Part shown: positions 12,301 through 20,431 of the stretch, piece after piece
Layout: every line of letters starts with the position of its first letter
How positions within the stretch are numbered: position 1 is the stretch's first letter
IMG/VR virus record: IMGVR_UViG_3300042430_000568
Location: 1 to 24,213 of that record
Strand: one strand, 5' to 3'
Source: a virus
DNA length: 24,213 nt
Notes under the pieces: model-generated
What the model saw: only the letters and a program-made list of their open reading frames with translations
What the model was told of the DNA's origin: nothing
Databases searched by the model: none
Position numbers and translations under genes: made by a program

Positions 12301-15300
12301 TATACCTGGGTATGGTGATGCTGTTGACCCAGAAACATTCAACTCTTTCTTCACACAGTCACGTGCTGGTAAATATGCCGCAGATAAAATTTGGGCTGCG
12401 GTAGAAAAAACAAAAGATGCTGTCACAGGCGACGAAGCATGGTACGACCTATGGAAAATGTTTGATGGGAAACTTCCTTTAAACATTTTAGATGAAATTA
12501 AAAATGCTGGAAGCAAATCAGAAATGGTTAGCATCATCAACAAAAACGTTGGTTACACTCCAGGTCTTTCAAATATCGGTGACCTTAATTTCAGTCTTTC
12601 AAAAACGTTTGACCAATTAAAATCAGTATCACGCATTGATACTTTGATGGAGAAGGCAAGCGAGTTCGCTGGTCCATTATTTGGTCGCAGCCCTAAATCA
12701 AAAACATTGAATTTTTTTGGTTCTCAACGTGAGCAACTTCAGGCTTTGAAAGACCTAGATGCTTTCATCACAACTGGTGTACGAGGCGATGTTAACATCT
12801 CGGCTGACACTGGTTACAACCTTAAAAAAAGAACCATGTTCCAATTTGCCGAAGCAATGCGAACAGGGGACCGTACATATATGTACAGTATTTCACAAAA
12901 TATTGCGGATATTATTAAATACCGAATTCTTAACGAAACGAAAGATACGTTACAAGCACAGGCAGCATCAGACCTGTGGGCTTCAGCATTTGACTCTGCA
13001 TCAGGACGTGGCATCTACAGCGTCGGAGAAGCAGGACGACGGACAGACAACGGATACGCCGCCGTACTTGCAGACAACGGCAAGTTGGAACTTCGTGGTA
13101 TGGAACATGGTGGTCCAGCACTTCTTAGCGAACTTCAAAACACCCCACTTGAATTGCCAGACATTCAAGCATTGCGCCGCATGACAACATTCCTTGGAGT
13201 GTTCACAGGCAAACAAGGATTGCAACGGTTCATTAAGAAAAGTGAATTTCGTACCAACGCTTTGAAGACATTTGGTGTTGACCTCAGCAAAAAGGATTTA
13301 GAAAAACTTGGCGAACTACGCATACCTTTGCGTCTTACTGACTTTGTGATGACAAAAGTGTGGAAGAACTCAAAGAAACTTTCTCTTGCTTATGGTCTTC
13401 GTAATAGCATGGAAGCCCAGGCTCGCCTTGCTTTCTCAGACATTGATAATGTTTATACTCATCCTGTTGACCACATTCTTGTAGCGACACATAACCGTAT
13501 CCCTGATGACATTGCCTTGGGTGAAGAATTCAACCCTGAAGGTTGGAGTGGTCTTGGACAGGCGCATGAAAGTGCTGGAGAAGGATACCGTGAGATGCTT
13601 GCAGCCGCATATTACGGTTCTGATGGACGTATGGACATGGTTGCGTCACAGTTTAAAAACGGTGAATTTGTTGTATACAGCAAAGACAACCCTTCTAAGT
13701 GGGCAAAGGCTGGAGCATATGAACTTCGCCAGTTGTTCAATGACCCTATTGCCCGTCGTTTGGCTGGCGGTGCAGATACGGATTCTGTTATCAAATGGCT
13801 TAACTCTGATGACCCTATTGCACAAAAGGCATTGCGGGAAATTAAAAACACCATGTCAAGTGGTGAAGTTTTTTACGACTCAGCAGGTTACGCAAAAATT
13901 GTTCCTGTTGAACCAACACCAGCGAACATTCGTTTGCGTATTGAATCAATGCAGAAAGAACGTGTTGCCCTTAAAACTGGTTCCGACCCTTCATTGACAG
14001 AGGTTGTTTCGCAAGGACAGTTGAACGGTGTTGATGCTTTTAAACCTAATGGTTCTGCTACAAAAGAACTTCTTGACTATTTAGCGTCACGAGTACAAGA
14101 TACCAACCTCCCATCTTTCTACAAGGGTCGTGGTGAGTCTGCATCATTAATCAAAATGAAAGAATCCCAATTTGACCAGGCGGTAAACTGGTTCTTTAAC
14201 GGTTTGGTAGGTCGGGCGCACAACTTTATGGACCGTTCACCGTTGTGGCGACAGGAATACACTAAAGAAGTTAACCGTCTTGCAGTGTTGATGTCTCCTA
14301 AAGCAGCAGCAGAAATGAAAGCGTTAATTTTAAATCGCACTTCACACTACGACTCTATTGCTCAATCAAAAGGTTTCGCACGTACATTCACATTGAAGGA
14401 TTACCTTGGTAAAAATGTTGATGCCGACGAACTATTTGAATCCCTTGACAATGCTAAAGGTTGGATGAGCCGTGACGAAGTTCACGCTTTTGCTAACGCT
14501 TTAACATTGGACAAGATTGAAGGATTGCTGTTTGATGCTACGGCACGTAACTCTATTACCGACGCAGCCCGCATTGTTTCACCATTCGGTGCAGCGTTTG
14601 CAGAAGTAACAAAAACATGGGCTGGTCTTCTTGCCAAGAACCCAGACAAAGTTGTAAGCCTTGGACGCAAATACGAAATTCTTACTGGCGACAGAGAATC
14701 AGAAGCATTACAAAACAAAGGCTTGCTACGCAAAGACCCCATTAGCGGAGACATGATGTACTTCCTTCCAGGTTCGGGAAGCATATTTAAAATGTTTAAC
14801 AAACTTACTGGCGGTGAAGACACAGGTTCTAACTACAACCTTCAAGCACCAGTCAAAGGTATGAACATGGTGTTCAACTTCACCCCAGGTTTCAGCCCTA
14901 TCGTTGGTTTCCCTTTCGGTAAACTTCTTTACGGTTCACCTAAACTTCGTGACTTCGCATCGTTCCTGCTTCCATACGGACAACCAAAATCTCCAACAGA
15001 CATAAAAGAATATATGCCTGGATGGATGAGCAAGATTGTTTCTGGTTTGCTTGACAACCCACGTACCCCTGGGGTATTCGGAGATACATTGTCTGAGGTG
15101 ATGCGTGTTGAAATGGCAACAGGTAAATATGATTTGAGTGACCCTGACCAGCGTTCACAGTTTGAAAAAGACGTTGAACATAAGGCTCGTATTCTTACGA
15201 TGATGCGTGGTATTGGTCAAGGTCTTGGACCTTCTTCGCCGACAGTAGAAGCAAAAGTTCGCACAAAATCAGGTGATATTTTTTCTGGTTATTTAACAGC

Positions 15301-16027
15301 AGAGTTCCACAAACTCCAAAGCGAAGACTACGACACAGCCATTGAACGATTCCTGTTTATGTTCGGGGAAGAAACATTTGGATTTATGGCTGGAAAAACA
15401 AAGTCACTTGTGTCTGGCGTTGAATCAACATCCGAATTTGCTAAATGGGAATTAGAAAACGCTGATTTGTTTGACACCCCTTATGGCGACATCGCTGGTT
15501 TCTTCGCTCCCAAGGGTTCCAACTATGACCATGCTGCATGGGTATACCAAATCAACACTGGCAAGCGTGAACGTATCCCGCCTATCCCTACACAGGTTGA
15601 AATCGCTGAGTATGTTTTGGGTATGCACAAGTATCGTGCGCTTGTTAACGCTGCTGGTCCACGACCTAACGAAAAACAACGCACTGCCATTGCCGAGCAA
15701 AAACTTTTGTTAGAAGCAGAATACCCTGGCATGGTTACACAGTCCGTTTTGGACGTAGAAAAAAGCAAAAAGAATATGAAGATGCTTCGCCTGGCGACGC
15801 AAGACTCACGCTTGAAAGATAACGAGACTGTTATCGCTTTGAAAGATTATCTTGATTTCCGTGATATGGCTATTGCTGGTGCGAAGGCTGCTGGCAATGA
15901 ATGGGGTAGTGATGCTGCTGCTGGTTTAAGAGCAGTGTTACGTTTCCAAGGTCAACGTCTTGTGAAAGAAACACCTGAGTTTGCTCGTGTTTTTGATAGA
16001 TTACTTTTACCTGAATTGGACAAATAA
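9392..16027 (+). CDS. Giant virion protein (2211 aa) with ADP-ribosyltransferase-like motifs
   Basis: The frame opens with a TTG at 9392 that overlaps the previous TGA, with AGGT upstream; the first in-frame ATG is at 9446. The product, about 240 kDa, is probably an internal or ejected virion protein. Residues 410-450 carry TWWHGSRGSG ... GPGLYLTE with His414 and Tyr447, resembling the first two elements of the H-Y-E ADP-ribosyltransferase fold. The closing element, NGIDGY ... RVRVLFDPMK, appears only at 890-920, after about 440 mostly helical residues. Later segments (LSLAYGLRNSMEAQARLAFS; ARIVSPFGAAFAEVTKTWAG; DTPYGDIAGFFAPKG) resemble giant structural proteins of actinophages from memory. 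Its place between portal and scaffold supports a virion role. Enzymatic activity is inferred. Confidence 0.85.
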   Translation: MRLNDIFPGKDENNALGAMKDYVDKNAAYANSVSNRRLFGEITPEAKAIGEKSKLEAERYGAIHKMAPHLTPGVVLSLVSSGASDQVVAKVGLAALAVEKEKAEQEDNDRNILGDAYAVLKTGTRWVGMTANSALDFANTAATSTFFDAANSPEQGKFLKWNPKNPFRSGVFASTELGAAIANPTDTGTGIFGIGGEAAQYKSRKQMEFAGSIPLTIEAGAAENTAFQADPDQINTLAMQILATKDITYEEAYDEANRMIRSEARQALTFSGIAPLSNFIPNIGSFKIGVDPNSRMPVLSIEKFEFGDIGTPEYAMTSAVATLALAAVLPDATVAAWRNVAKPLYSYGKGIKYVDEAGNFTMDSRNIAQNGAEAEFMAKMDSLNVMVNDFEVAGISAADEAVEMLTPEPGTWWHGSRGSGPADGNFLGIEDPRAPVGEHHLYGPGLYLTEANLMGTTYVSLNADGTRELLTQEEAILRGLVPKVNPDAIDIPTVRMGLPASEVPEGVEPGTLFRFREMEDYNPSLLNPEYGLSGQAEESFVSQLADLWVDSKNPQITGLELLGSEDPVTKLFTTLGIEDIVKTSHDRIVQDLLTKGISHTHGTVGAGLVTSNLQESLTIKIRNGELNDFFNSEFTLTANAVQTRLVNHLSEFAIQFGRAPSSIDELKSFKGTMSFDDITTKPISIANGDDVLRTDTLPYLGIDEDSFTLPNRTRLSSIFDSDINDIYAAHAKAMEEATANGQPYIGLNKWLDENPTIKQKYDLFREMSSLHRDPRVAYSPHLGDFVNGNFKSLFYSSSESLYPLMDTDDLTSGLRSVVEQSMFELSDRFNPIVSERIQRMNIDDVTKQTLEDVSTKNLSHPGIEDMPIWSAGTPQTRRSWLTVNEWLARNGIDGYMHQGGNVAGQGTYLHRVRVLFDPMKHLDVADVLTGERLPVNEAINKMRESGELATRAGELRTQADELQAMRDAGHIPGYGDAVDPETFNSFFTQSRAGKYAADKIWAAVEKTKDAVTGDEAWYDLWKMFDGKLPLNILDEIKNAGSKSEMVSIINKNVGYTPGLSNIGDLNFSLSKTFDQLKSVSRIDTLMEKASEFAGPLFGRSPKSKTLNFFGSQREQLQALKDLDAFITTGVRGDVNISADTGYNLKKRTMFQFAEAMRTGDRTYMYSISQNIADIIKYRILNETKDTLQAQAASDLWASAFDSASGRGIYSVGEAGRRTDNGYAAVLADNGKLELRGMEHGGPALLSELQNTPLELPDIQALRRMTTFLGVFTGKQGLQRFIKKSEFRTNALKTFGVDLSKKDLEKLGELRIPLRLTDFVMTKVWKNSKKLSLAYGLRNSMEAQARLAFSDIDNVYTHPVDHILVATHNRIPDDIALGEEFNPEGWSGLGQAHESAGEGYREMLAAAYYGSDGRMDMVASQFKNGEFVVYSKDNPSKWAKAGAYELRQLFNDPIARRLAGGADTDSVIKWLNSDDPIAQKALREIKNTMSSGEVFYDSAGYAKIVPVEPTPANIRLRIESMQKERVALKTGSDPSLTEVVSQGQLNGVDAFKPNGSATKELLDYLASRVQDTNLPSFYKGRGESASLIKMKESQFDQAVNWFFNGLVGRAHNFMDRSPLWRQEYTKEVNRLAVLMSPKAAAEMKALILNRTSHYDSIAQSKGFARTFTLKDYLGKNVDADELFESLDNAKGWMSRDEVHAFANALTLDKIEGLLFDATARNSITDAARIVSPFGAAFAEVTKTWAGLLAKNPDKVVSLGRKYEILTGDRESEALQNKGLLRKDPISGDMMYFLPGSGSIFKMFNKLTGGEDTGSNYNLQAPVKGMNMVFNFTPGFSPIVGFPFGKLLYGSPKLRDFASFLLPYGQPKSPTDIKEYMPGWMSKIVSGLLDNPRTPGVFGDTLSEVMRVEMATGKYDLSDPDQRSQFEKDVEHKARILTMMRGIGQGLGPSSPTVEAKVRTKSGDIFSGYLTAEFHKLQSEDYDTAIERFLFMFGEETFGFMAGKTKSLVSGVESTSEFAKWELENADLFDTPYGDIAGFFAPKGSNYDHAAWVYQINTGKRERIPPIPTQVEIAEYVLGMHKYRALVNAAGPRPNEKQRTAIAEQKLLLEAEYPGMVTQSVLDVEKSKKNMKMLRLATQDSRLKDNETVIALKDYLDFRDMAIAGAKAAGNEWGSDAAAGLRAVLRFQGQRLVKETPEFARVFDRLLLPELDK

Positions 16028-16797
16028 TGGAATTTACAAAAGAATTAACCGCAGAAGAAATAGCAAAACTTACCCCTGCACAACAGCAAGCATATTTAAT
16101 TTGGCTTGGGCAACAAGGCGGGGATTCAGGTTCAACTGGTTTACCATCAGGTTATAAGTTACCGCCACGTAAGTGGACAGACCCAAACACTGGCGAAGTA
16201 AAAACCTACAACGGTAGCCAACTTCTTAATATGACAACTGGCGCAGAGCAGAGGTTGTATTTACTTGACCAAGACCCAACAGCAATCATTGGTGACAAAC
16301 TAACCAAAGAAGGACCGATAGGTCTTTTAAAGTTTTTACGCAACATTAAATCTCTAGGGTTTTACCAGGGAGCGCAAGTAGGTAACGGCAACTCGTCAGC
16401 AGACATTGCTGCTGTGTCAAGTTTCTTGCGTTACGCAAACCAGCAAGGTTTAGAAATGAACTCTGCTATGACCGTTGCTAAGTCAGATACTTCTGGGCTG
16501 TTCAGTTCCTCAGCAGGAATGGGACCAGCACGTGTTACAAGCCCGACAGATTTGAAGTCTGTGTTCCAAAGCGTTTCTATGTCAACCCTGGGTCGTGGAC
16601 TTTCTGATTCCCAAATTGATGGGATGGTCCAGTCGTACCAGCAACTTGAACGTAGTGCAGCATATGGTTCAACACAAGCACCAAATGTGCAGACGTATGC
16701 TAATGAGAATTTGCGTTCACGGTTCAAAGGTGAAGCACAAGATTTCCAGGCGATGAATGTCGCAGACACAATGCTAGATATTATTAAAGGTTCATAA
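16027..16797 (+). CDS. Virion-associated protein (256 aa)
   Basis: The gene starts at a TAATG overlap with the giant gene. The N-terminus is helical (EEIAKLTPAQQQAYLIWLGQQGG) and a low-complexity linker follows. Residues about 185-215 read SMSTLGRGLSDSQIDGMVQSYQQLE, a helical pattern that I associate with virion proteins of several marine and actinobacterial phages. The C-terminus is helical (NVADTMLDIIKGS). No enzyme motif is seen. It probably assembles with the giant protein or the two gene products that follow, as an inner core or tail-base component; this is inference from gene order. Confidence 0.75.
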   Translation: MEFTKELTAEEIAKLTPAQQQAYLIWLGQQGGDSGSTGLPSGYKLPPRKWTDPNTGEVKTYNGSQLLNMTTGAEQRLYLLDQDPTAIIGDKLTKEGPIGLLKFLRNIKSLGFYQGAQVGNGNSSADIAAVSSFLRYANQQGLEMNSAMTVAKSDTSGLFSSSAGMGPARVTSPTDLKSVFQSVSMSTLGRGLSDSQIDGMVQSYQQLERSAAYGSTQAPNVQTYANENLRSRFKGEAQDFQAMNVADTMLDIIKGS

Positions 16798-17906
16798 TGG
16801 TTGACGACGCAAAGAAACTAAAGAAATCTCTTGACAAGGATTTTCTTGGATTTAAAAATAACCAACTCACAAAGTCATACAAAAATGTCAATGCGTATTT
16901 AACTGACGATGGCAAGGCTCCTGTTGGTAGTGCTGTGTATAACCGTCGTATGGCTGCATACAATAAGTTTTCTACAGAGTGGAAAGACAATCTGAACGAG
17001 GCTGGTATCCAGTCAGGGAAACTTCTTCCTGCGTATCAGCAGCAAATTGAGAAGATGTACCCATCTTTGGCTGCTTATATGAAGCAGTATCCTGAGTTGC
17101 AACAGATTTTCCGTGACGCTGTAACTTCCCCTACTCCTCCTTCACCTCAGATGCTGAATACTAAGATGCGTGGGACACAGTTTTGGCAGACCTTAACTGA
17201 TTCATCTGTAGCCTATGACACCGCTACTGATGCGACACGTCAACAAATGGTTGATGGTTCATTGATGAAAATCCAAACTATCGCTCAGGGCACTGGTGTC
17301 AAGATTGACATTAATGAGGCGAAGTTTAAAGATTTGGCGGTTAAGTCTGTGCGTGAGGGCTGGACTGACCAGATGGTTTCTAACGCTTTGGGTGGTCTTC
17401 TTGTTGAAGACGACGAAGATGTTATACAGTTGCGTCAAGGTCTTGTCGGTACAAAAGTAAATCAAACGCTTGACACTTGGGGATACCCTGGTAGCCGTAG
17501 CGGTAGACAAGATTTTGTTAATCAATGGATTAGCAAGATTGCTACTGGTGCTGAGTCAAATGAAACTTTACAGAGTTATTTGAAAGAACAGGCAAAGGTT
17601 TGGTACCCATCTTTTGCTAATGAGTTTGAGGGTGGTCGTACCTTCAAGCAGGTCATTGACCCATATGCCCGCATTGCAGCCAGCACATTGGAGAAGGACC
17701 AGGATTCTATTGACTGGACTGACCCTTTGTATTCCCAGGCTTTAAACCAAGGTGCTGAAAAGGGCAACGCTCCGATGTCGTTTTCTGATTGGAATAAAAA
17801 GTTACGCACTGATGCTTCGTATGGTTGGAACCAGACACAACAGGCTAATGATTTGGCTGCCACTATTGGTCGTTCTTTGACTCGTGCTTTTGGTAAGGTT
17901 AGATAA
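16797..17906 (+). CDS. Virion-associated protein (369 aa)
   Basis: A TAATG overlap sets the start (MVDDAKKLKKSLDKDF). The product is mostly helical. The segment LKEQAKVWYPSFANEFEGGR, followed by a PYARIAASTLE stretch and then MSFSDWNKKLRTDASYGWN, makes up the last third. From memory this ordered pattern (YP-x-(L/F)A ... dPY ... MS-x-x-(D/W) ... lR-D) recurs in uncharacterised virion proteins of actinophages. No membrane span or catalytic motif is present. It is flanked by two more TAATG junctions, so the genes at 16027, 16797 and 17906 form a coupled set, probably parts of one complex. Confidence 0.75.
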   Translation: MVDDAKKLKKSLDKDFLGFKNNQLTKSYKNVNAYLTDDGKAPVGSAVYNRRMAAYNKFSTEWKDNLNEAGIQSGKLLPAYQQQIEKMYPSLAAYMKQYPELQQIFRDAVTSPTPPSPQMLNTKMRGTQFWQTLTDSSVAYDTATDATRQQMVDGSLMKIQTIAQGTGVKIDINEAKFKDLAVKSVREGWTDQMVSNALGGLLVEDDEDVIQLRQGLVGTKVNQTLDTWGYPGSRSGRQDFVNQWISKIATGAESNETLQSYLKEQAKVWYPSFANEFEGGRTFKQVIDPYARIAASTLEKDQDSIDWTDPLYSQALNQGAEKGNAPMSFSDWNKKLRTDASYGWNQTQQANDLAATIGRSLTRAFGKVR

Positions 17907-18742
17907 TGGCTGACGCACGTGACACTCTCGCTTCTTATCTTCGTCCTTTTGGTCTTGATGCACAGGACGTTATTGATGCAGCGTGGACTTTTGTTCAGGC
18001 GAATCCTGGTCTTGCAGAGAATGAGGCGTTGATTGTTGACTCAACTAGGAACACCAAGTCCTATAAGGACAGGTTCGCTGGTAATGCAGCCCGTGTTGCC
18101 AAGGGTTTACCTGAGTTGACCCCTGGTGCTTACCTCCAGTACGAGGAGGCTTACCGCCAGAAGTTGCGTTCTTCTGGTATGCCCATAGGGTTTTACGATT
18201 CACAGCAGGATTTAGCCAGGTTCATTGGGAACGACACAGACCCTGACGAACTGAAGCAAAGAATTGACCAAGGATACAAGGCTGTCAAAGATGCCGACCC
18301 ACAGATTGTTGCAGAGATGAAACGCCTCTACATGGTTGACGATGCCTCCCTCGCTGCTTTCTTCATTGACCCTGAGAAGTCAAGGGACATTGTTCTGCGG
18401 CAGGCACAGGCTGCCCAAATTGCAGCCGAAGCACAGACCCAGGCAGAGATGCGTTTGTCTGCCCAGGAAGCAGAAGGTTTGGCACAGCGAGGAATCACAA
18501 GCACACAAGCACGTCAAGGCTTTGGAAGCCTCTCAGCATCAAGAGAGTTGTTTGACACAACTATGGCTGGTGAAGAACAAATTACCCGTGAAGAACAAAT
18601 CAGTGGCGTACTTGGCACCAACGCAAATGCAGCCCAACGCATCGCACAACGCCAACGCAAGCGCAAGGCATCCTTTGAAGAAGGCGGCGGTCTAGTTGAA
18701 ACTCAACAAGGAATCACAGGACTACGCACAGCAGGACAGTAG
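17906..18742 (+). CDS. Virion-associated protein (278 aa)
   Basis: The start is an ATG in a TAATG overlap (MADARDTLASYLRPFGLD). Helices dominate. Residues about 52-100 read YKDRFAGN ... LPELTPGAYLQYEEAYRQ followed by GMPIGFYDSQQDLARFIGND, and a later part has AAFFIDPEKSRDIVLRQAQAAQIAAEAQ. Ala/Gln-rich coiled-coil-like stretches follow, then a basic tail (QRIAQRQRKRKASFEE). The YDS ... IGND ... DPEK pattern recurs, in my memory, in actinophage structural operons with no known function. It ends the first structural transcription block; a promoter and leader for scaffold/capsid follow at once. Confidence 0.75.
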   Translation: MADARDTLASYLRPFGLDAQDVIDAAWTFVQANPGLAENEALIVDSTRNTKSYKDRFAGNAARVAKGLPELTPGAYLQYEEAYRQKLRSSGMPIGFYDSQQDLARFIGNDTDPDELKQRIDQGYKAVKDADPQIVAEMKRLYMVDDASLAAFFIDPEKSRDIVLRQAQAAQIAAEAQTQAEMRLSAQEAEGLAQRGITSTQARQGFGSLSASRELFDTTMAGEEQITREEQISGVLGTNANAAQRIAQRQRKRKASFEEGGGLVETQQGITGLRTAGQ

Positions 18743-18758
18743 TGTGATATAGTTCACT
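18743..18758 (+). promoter_or_regulatory. Extended -10 promoter fully overlapped by a CRP/GlxR-like dyad
   Basis: TGTGATATAGTTCACT begins one base after the previous stop codon. Its centre is TATAGT (18748-18753), preceded by TGA as an extended -10, with no good -35. The same 16 bases fit TGTGA-N6-TCACA, and the GlxR form TGTGANNTANNTCACA, with one mismatch. A protein bound here would cover the -10, so repression of scaffold and capsid transcription is the natural reading. Confidence 0.55.
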
Positions 18759-18759
18759 C

Positions 18760-18876
18760 TGTAAGCCGATGGCTGAAACCTACGGGAAATCCCCCGATAC
18801 CGTAGCGTCACATGGGGTGTAAATTATGTAGCCACCACGTTCCTCCGATGTGGTGTGGACCTAAGGAGAGTGCCAT
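18760..18876 (+). promoter_or_regulatory. Structured 5' leader of scaffold-capsid mRNA
   Basis: The roughly 117-nt leader can form AGCC-GAT-GGCT (18764-18774), CTACGG/CCGTAG (18780-18805) and CACCAC/GTGGTG (18833-18855). A strong AAGGAG (18863-18868) lies 8 nt before the ATG. It matches no riboswitch class I recognise. The hairpins may stabilise an abundant mRNA or control translation. Confidence 0.5.
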
Positions 18877-19347
18877 ATGTCAAATTTCGCAGATACCTAC
18901 GAAGATGACGAATCCATCTATGACGAGTCAGTCCAAGAAACGAACCCAGTTCGTTCACGGATGAAGCAGTTGGAGAAGGAAGCCAAGGAACTACGCAAGC
19001 AAGTTGCAGAGTTCCAAACCACTAAACGAGAGATGGCTTTCGTTAAGGCAGGTATTGACCCTGCTTCACCACAAGCCAAATACTTCGTTAAAGGTTACGA
19101 CGGCGACCTAGACCCAGAGGCTATTAGACAAGCCGCAGAGGAAGCACAACTGATTACACCCCAAGCCACACCGCAAGACACGGACAAGGCAGCATGGCAG
19201 CAGACCAACAAGATTGCTGCTGGAGCCGAAACCGCATCAAGTGGACCATCTTGGAGAAAACGAATCAGTGACGCAGCGTCACAAGAAGAACTCTTAACGA
19301 TTTTTGCAGAGGCACAAGCCCAAGGTGTTGACCTTGGGGAAATTTAA
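18877..19347 (+). CDS. Scaffolding protein
   Basis: This is the probable internal scaffold that guides procapsid assembly and leaves before or during packaging. It lies immediately upstream of the major capsid gene, has 156 residues and is acidic at the N-terminus (DTYEDDESIYDESVQE). A coiled coil follows (RMKQLEKEAKELRKQVAEFQTTKREMAF, about residues 28-55), then AGIDPASPQAKYFVKGYDGDLDPEAIR, a segment typical of phage scaffolds. A charged helix ends the protein and may contact the capsid. It has the strongest ribosome binding site of the right arm, which fits the high copy number needed. Assignment rests on position plus composition. Confidence 0.85.
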   Translation: MSNFADTYEDDESIYDESVQETNPVRSRMKQLEKEAKELRKQVAEFQTTKREMAFVKAGIDPASPQAKYFVKGYDGDLDPEAIRQAAEEAQLITPQATPQDTDKAAWQQTNKIAAGAETASSGPSWRKRISDAASQEELLTIFAEAQAQGVDLGEI

Positions 19348-19375
19348 ACCCTCTACCTATTAAGGAAAAAATCAA

Positions 19376-20341
19376 ATGGCTGATTACTACGCAGCAGAAA
19401 CAGGCACCTCCAACCTTTCGGTTGACCAGGTTGCTTTTGAGAAGTTGGCATACTTTGCCCTTCGTCCAGAAATGTACTTTGACCAGTTCGCAGACGTGCA
19501 AGCCACGAACGCAACAAACCCAGGTGCATCCGTTAAGTTCACGGTCTTCGCAGACCTTGCAGCAGCAACAACTGAACTTGGTGAAGCAGAAGACGTAACC
19601 CCAGTTGCAATGAGCGACAACCAGGTTACCGTCACACTCAAGGAATACGGTAACGCAACAGTGACCACGGCGAAACTTCGTGCTTCGTCTTTCCTCCCTG
19701 TTGACCCAGTAGCCGCTAACGCTGTTGGTTACAACGCTGGTTTGTCAATTGACACCATCGCTCGTGATGTCCTCCAGGCTGGAACAAACGTCATCTACGC
19801 AACAGGTGGAGCAACCCAGGAAACAGCACGTGCTGACCTTGACGCTGACGACACCATCACTGCTAAGGACATTCGTCGTGCAGTTGCACAATTGCGTGGA
19901 GCAAACGTTCCAACAATCGGTGGCAACTACGTCGGCTTCATCCACCCAGACGTATCGTATGACCTTCGTGGCATCACCGATGCTTCAGGCTGGCGTGACT
20001 CGTACAAGTACACCAACGCAATGCCTCTTTACAACGGTGAAATCGGCATGTTTGAAGGCGTTCGTTTCATGGAGTCGCCACGTGCGCCTCTGTTCGCTAA
20101 CGCAGCAAACACCACAGTTGACGTGTACGGTACCCTCATCATGGGTCAGCAGGCACTTGCCAAGGCTGTCTCAATGGGTGGCGAGTATGGTTCACAGCCA
20201 ACAATCGTTTACGGTGCAGTCACCGACCTCCTCCAGCGTTTCCGTCCAGTCGGTTGGAAGCACTTCGTTGGTTACGGTGTGTTCCGTCAGGAAGCATTGC
20301 GCCGCATTGAATCATCTTCAAGCATCGGTGTAAACGCCTAA
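19376..20341 (+). CDS. Major capsid protein, N4-gp56-like
   Basis: This is the HK97-fold shell protein. The 321-residue product starts MADYYAAETGTSNLSVDQVAFEKLAYFALRPEM after an AAGGAAAAAATCAA ribosome site. The early LRPEMYFDQFADV, PGASVKFTVFADLAAAT, KEYGNATVTTAKLRA, FIHPDVSYDLRG and LLQRFRPVGWKHFVGYGVFRQEALRRIES segments match the pattern of N4-gp56 family capsid proteins. Codon use looks more uniform and G/C-ending than in the giant gene, as expected for the most abundant virion protein. It is co-transcribed with the scaffold, and a UUCG hairpin follows about 45 nt after the stop. Confidence 0.92.
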   Translation: MADYYAAETGTSNLSVDQVAFEKLAYFALRPEMYFDQFADVQATNATNPGASVKFTVFADLAAATTELGEAEDVTPVAMSDNQVTVTLKEYGNATVTTAKLRASSFLPVDPVAANAVGYNAGLSIDTIARDVLQAGTNVIYATGGATQETARADLDADDTITAKDIRRAVAQLRGANVPTIGGNYVGFIHPDVSYDLRGITDASGWRDSYKYTNAMPLYNGEIGMFEGVRFMESPRAPLFANAANTTVDVYGTLIMGQQALAKAVSMGGEYGSQPTIVYGAVTDLLQRFRPVGWKHFVGYGVFRQEALRRIESSSSIGVNA

Positions 20342-20350
20342 TAACCCCTG

Positions 20351-20356
20351 TATAGT
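20351..20356 (+). promoter_or_regulatory. Possible -10 box of a short transcript
   Basis: TATAGT lies just after the capsid stop, with no clear -35. Transcription from about 20363 would run through a GTGTC-CCAGA-GACAC hairpin and stop at the UUCG hairpin after about 60 nt. Confidence 0.3.
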
Positions 20357-20385
20357 GTTGGTGTCCCAGAGACACAGCACAGCAA

Positions 20386-20419
20386 GCGAAAGCCCTTCAC
20401 TTCGGTGGGGGGCTTTTGC
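20386..20419 (+). terminator. UUCG hairpin after the capsid gene
   Basis: A 15-bp stem, GCGAAAGCCCTTCAC against GTGGGGGGCTTTTGC (with three G-U pairs), closes on a TTCG tetraloop. The stem ends in a short T-run (CTTTTGC) rather than a following T-tract. It probably terminates or stabilises the scaffold-capsid mRNA. Confidence 0.65.
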
Positions 20420-20425
20420 TATTGT
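20420..20425 (+). promoter_or_regulatory. -10 box of a probable leaderless promoter
   Basis: TATTGT directly follows the terminator hairpin and is 6 nt from the ATG at 20432, which has no ribosome binding site. This fits leaderless transcription. Confidence 0.4.
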
Positions 20426-20431
20426 GTAGGC

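Noticed and set aside
20405-20431. Nine-codon N-terminal extension of the 85-aa gene from a GTG
   Set aside because: The GTG lies in the right stem of the terminator hairpin. The ATG at 20432 gives the N-terminus typical of the family and a leaderless layout.
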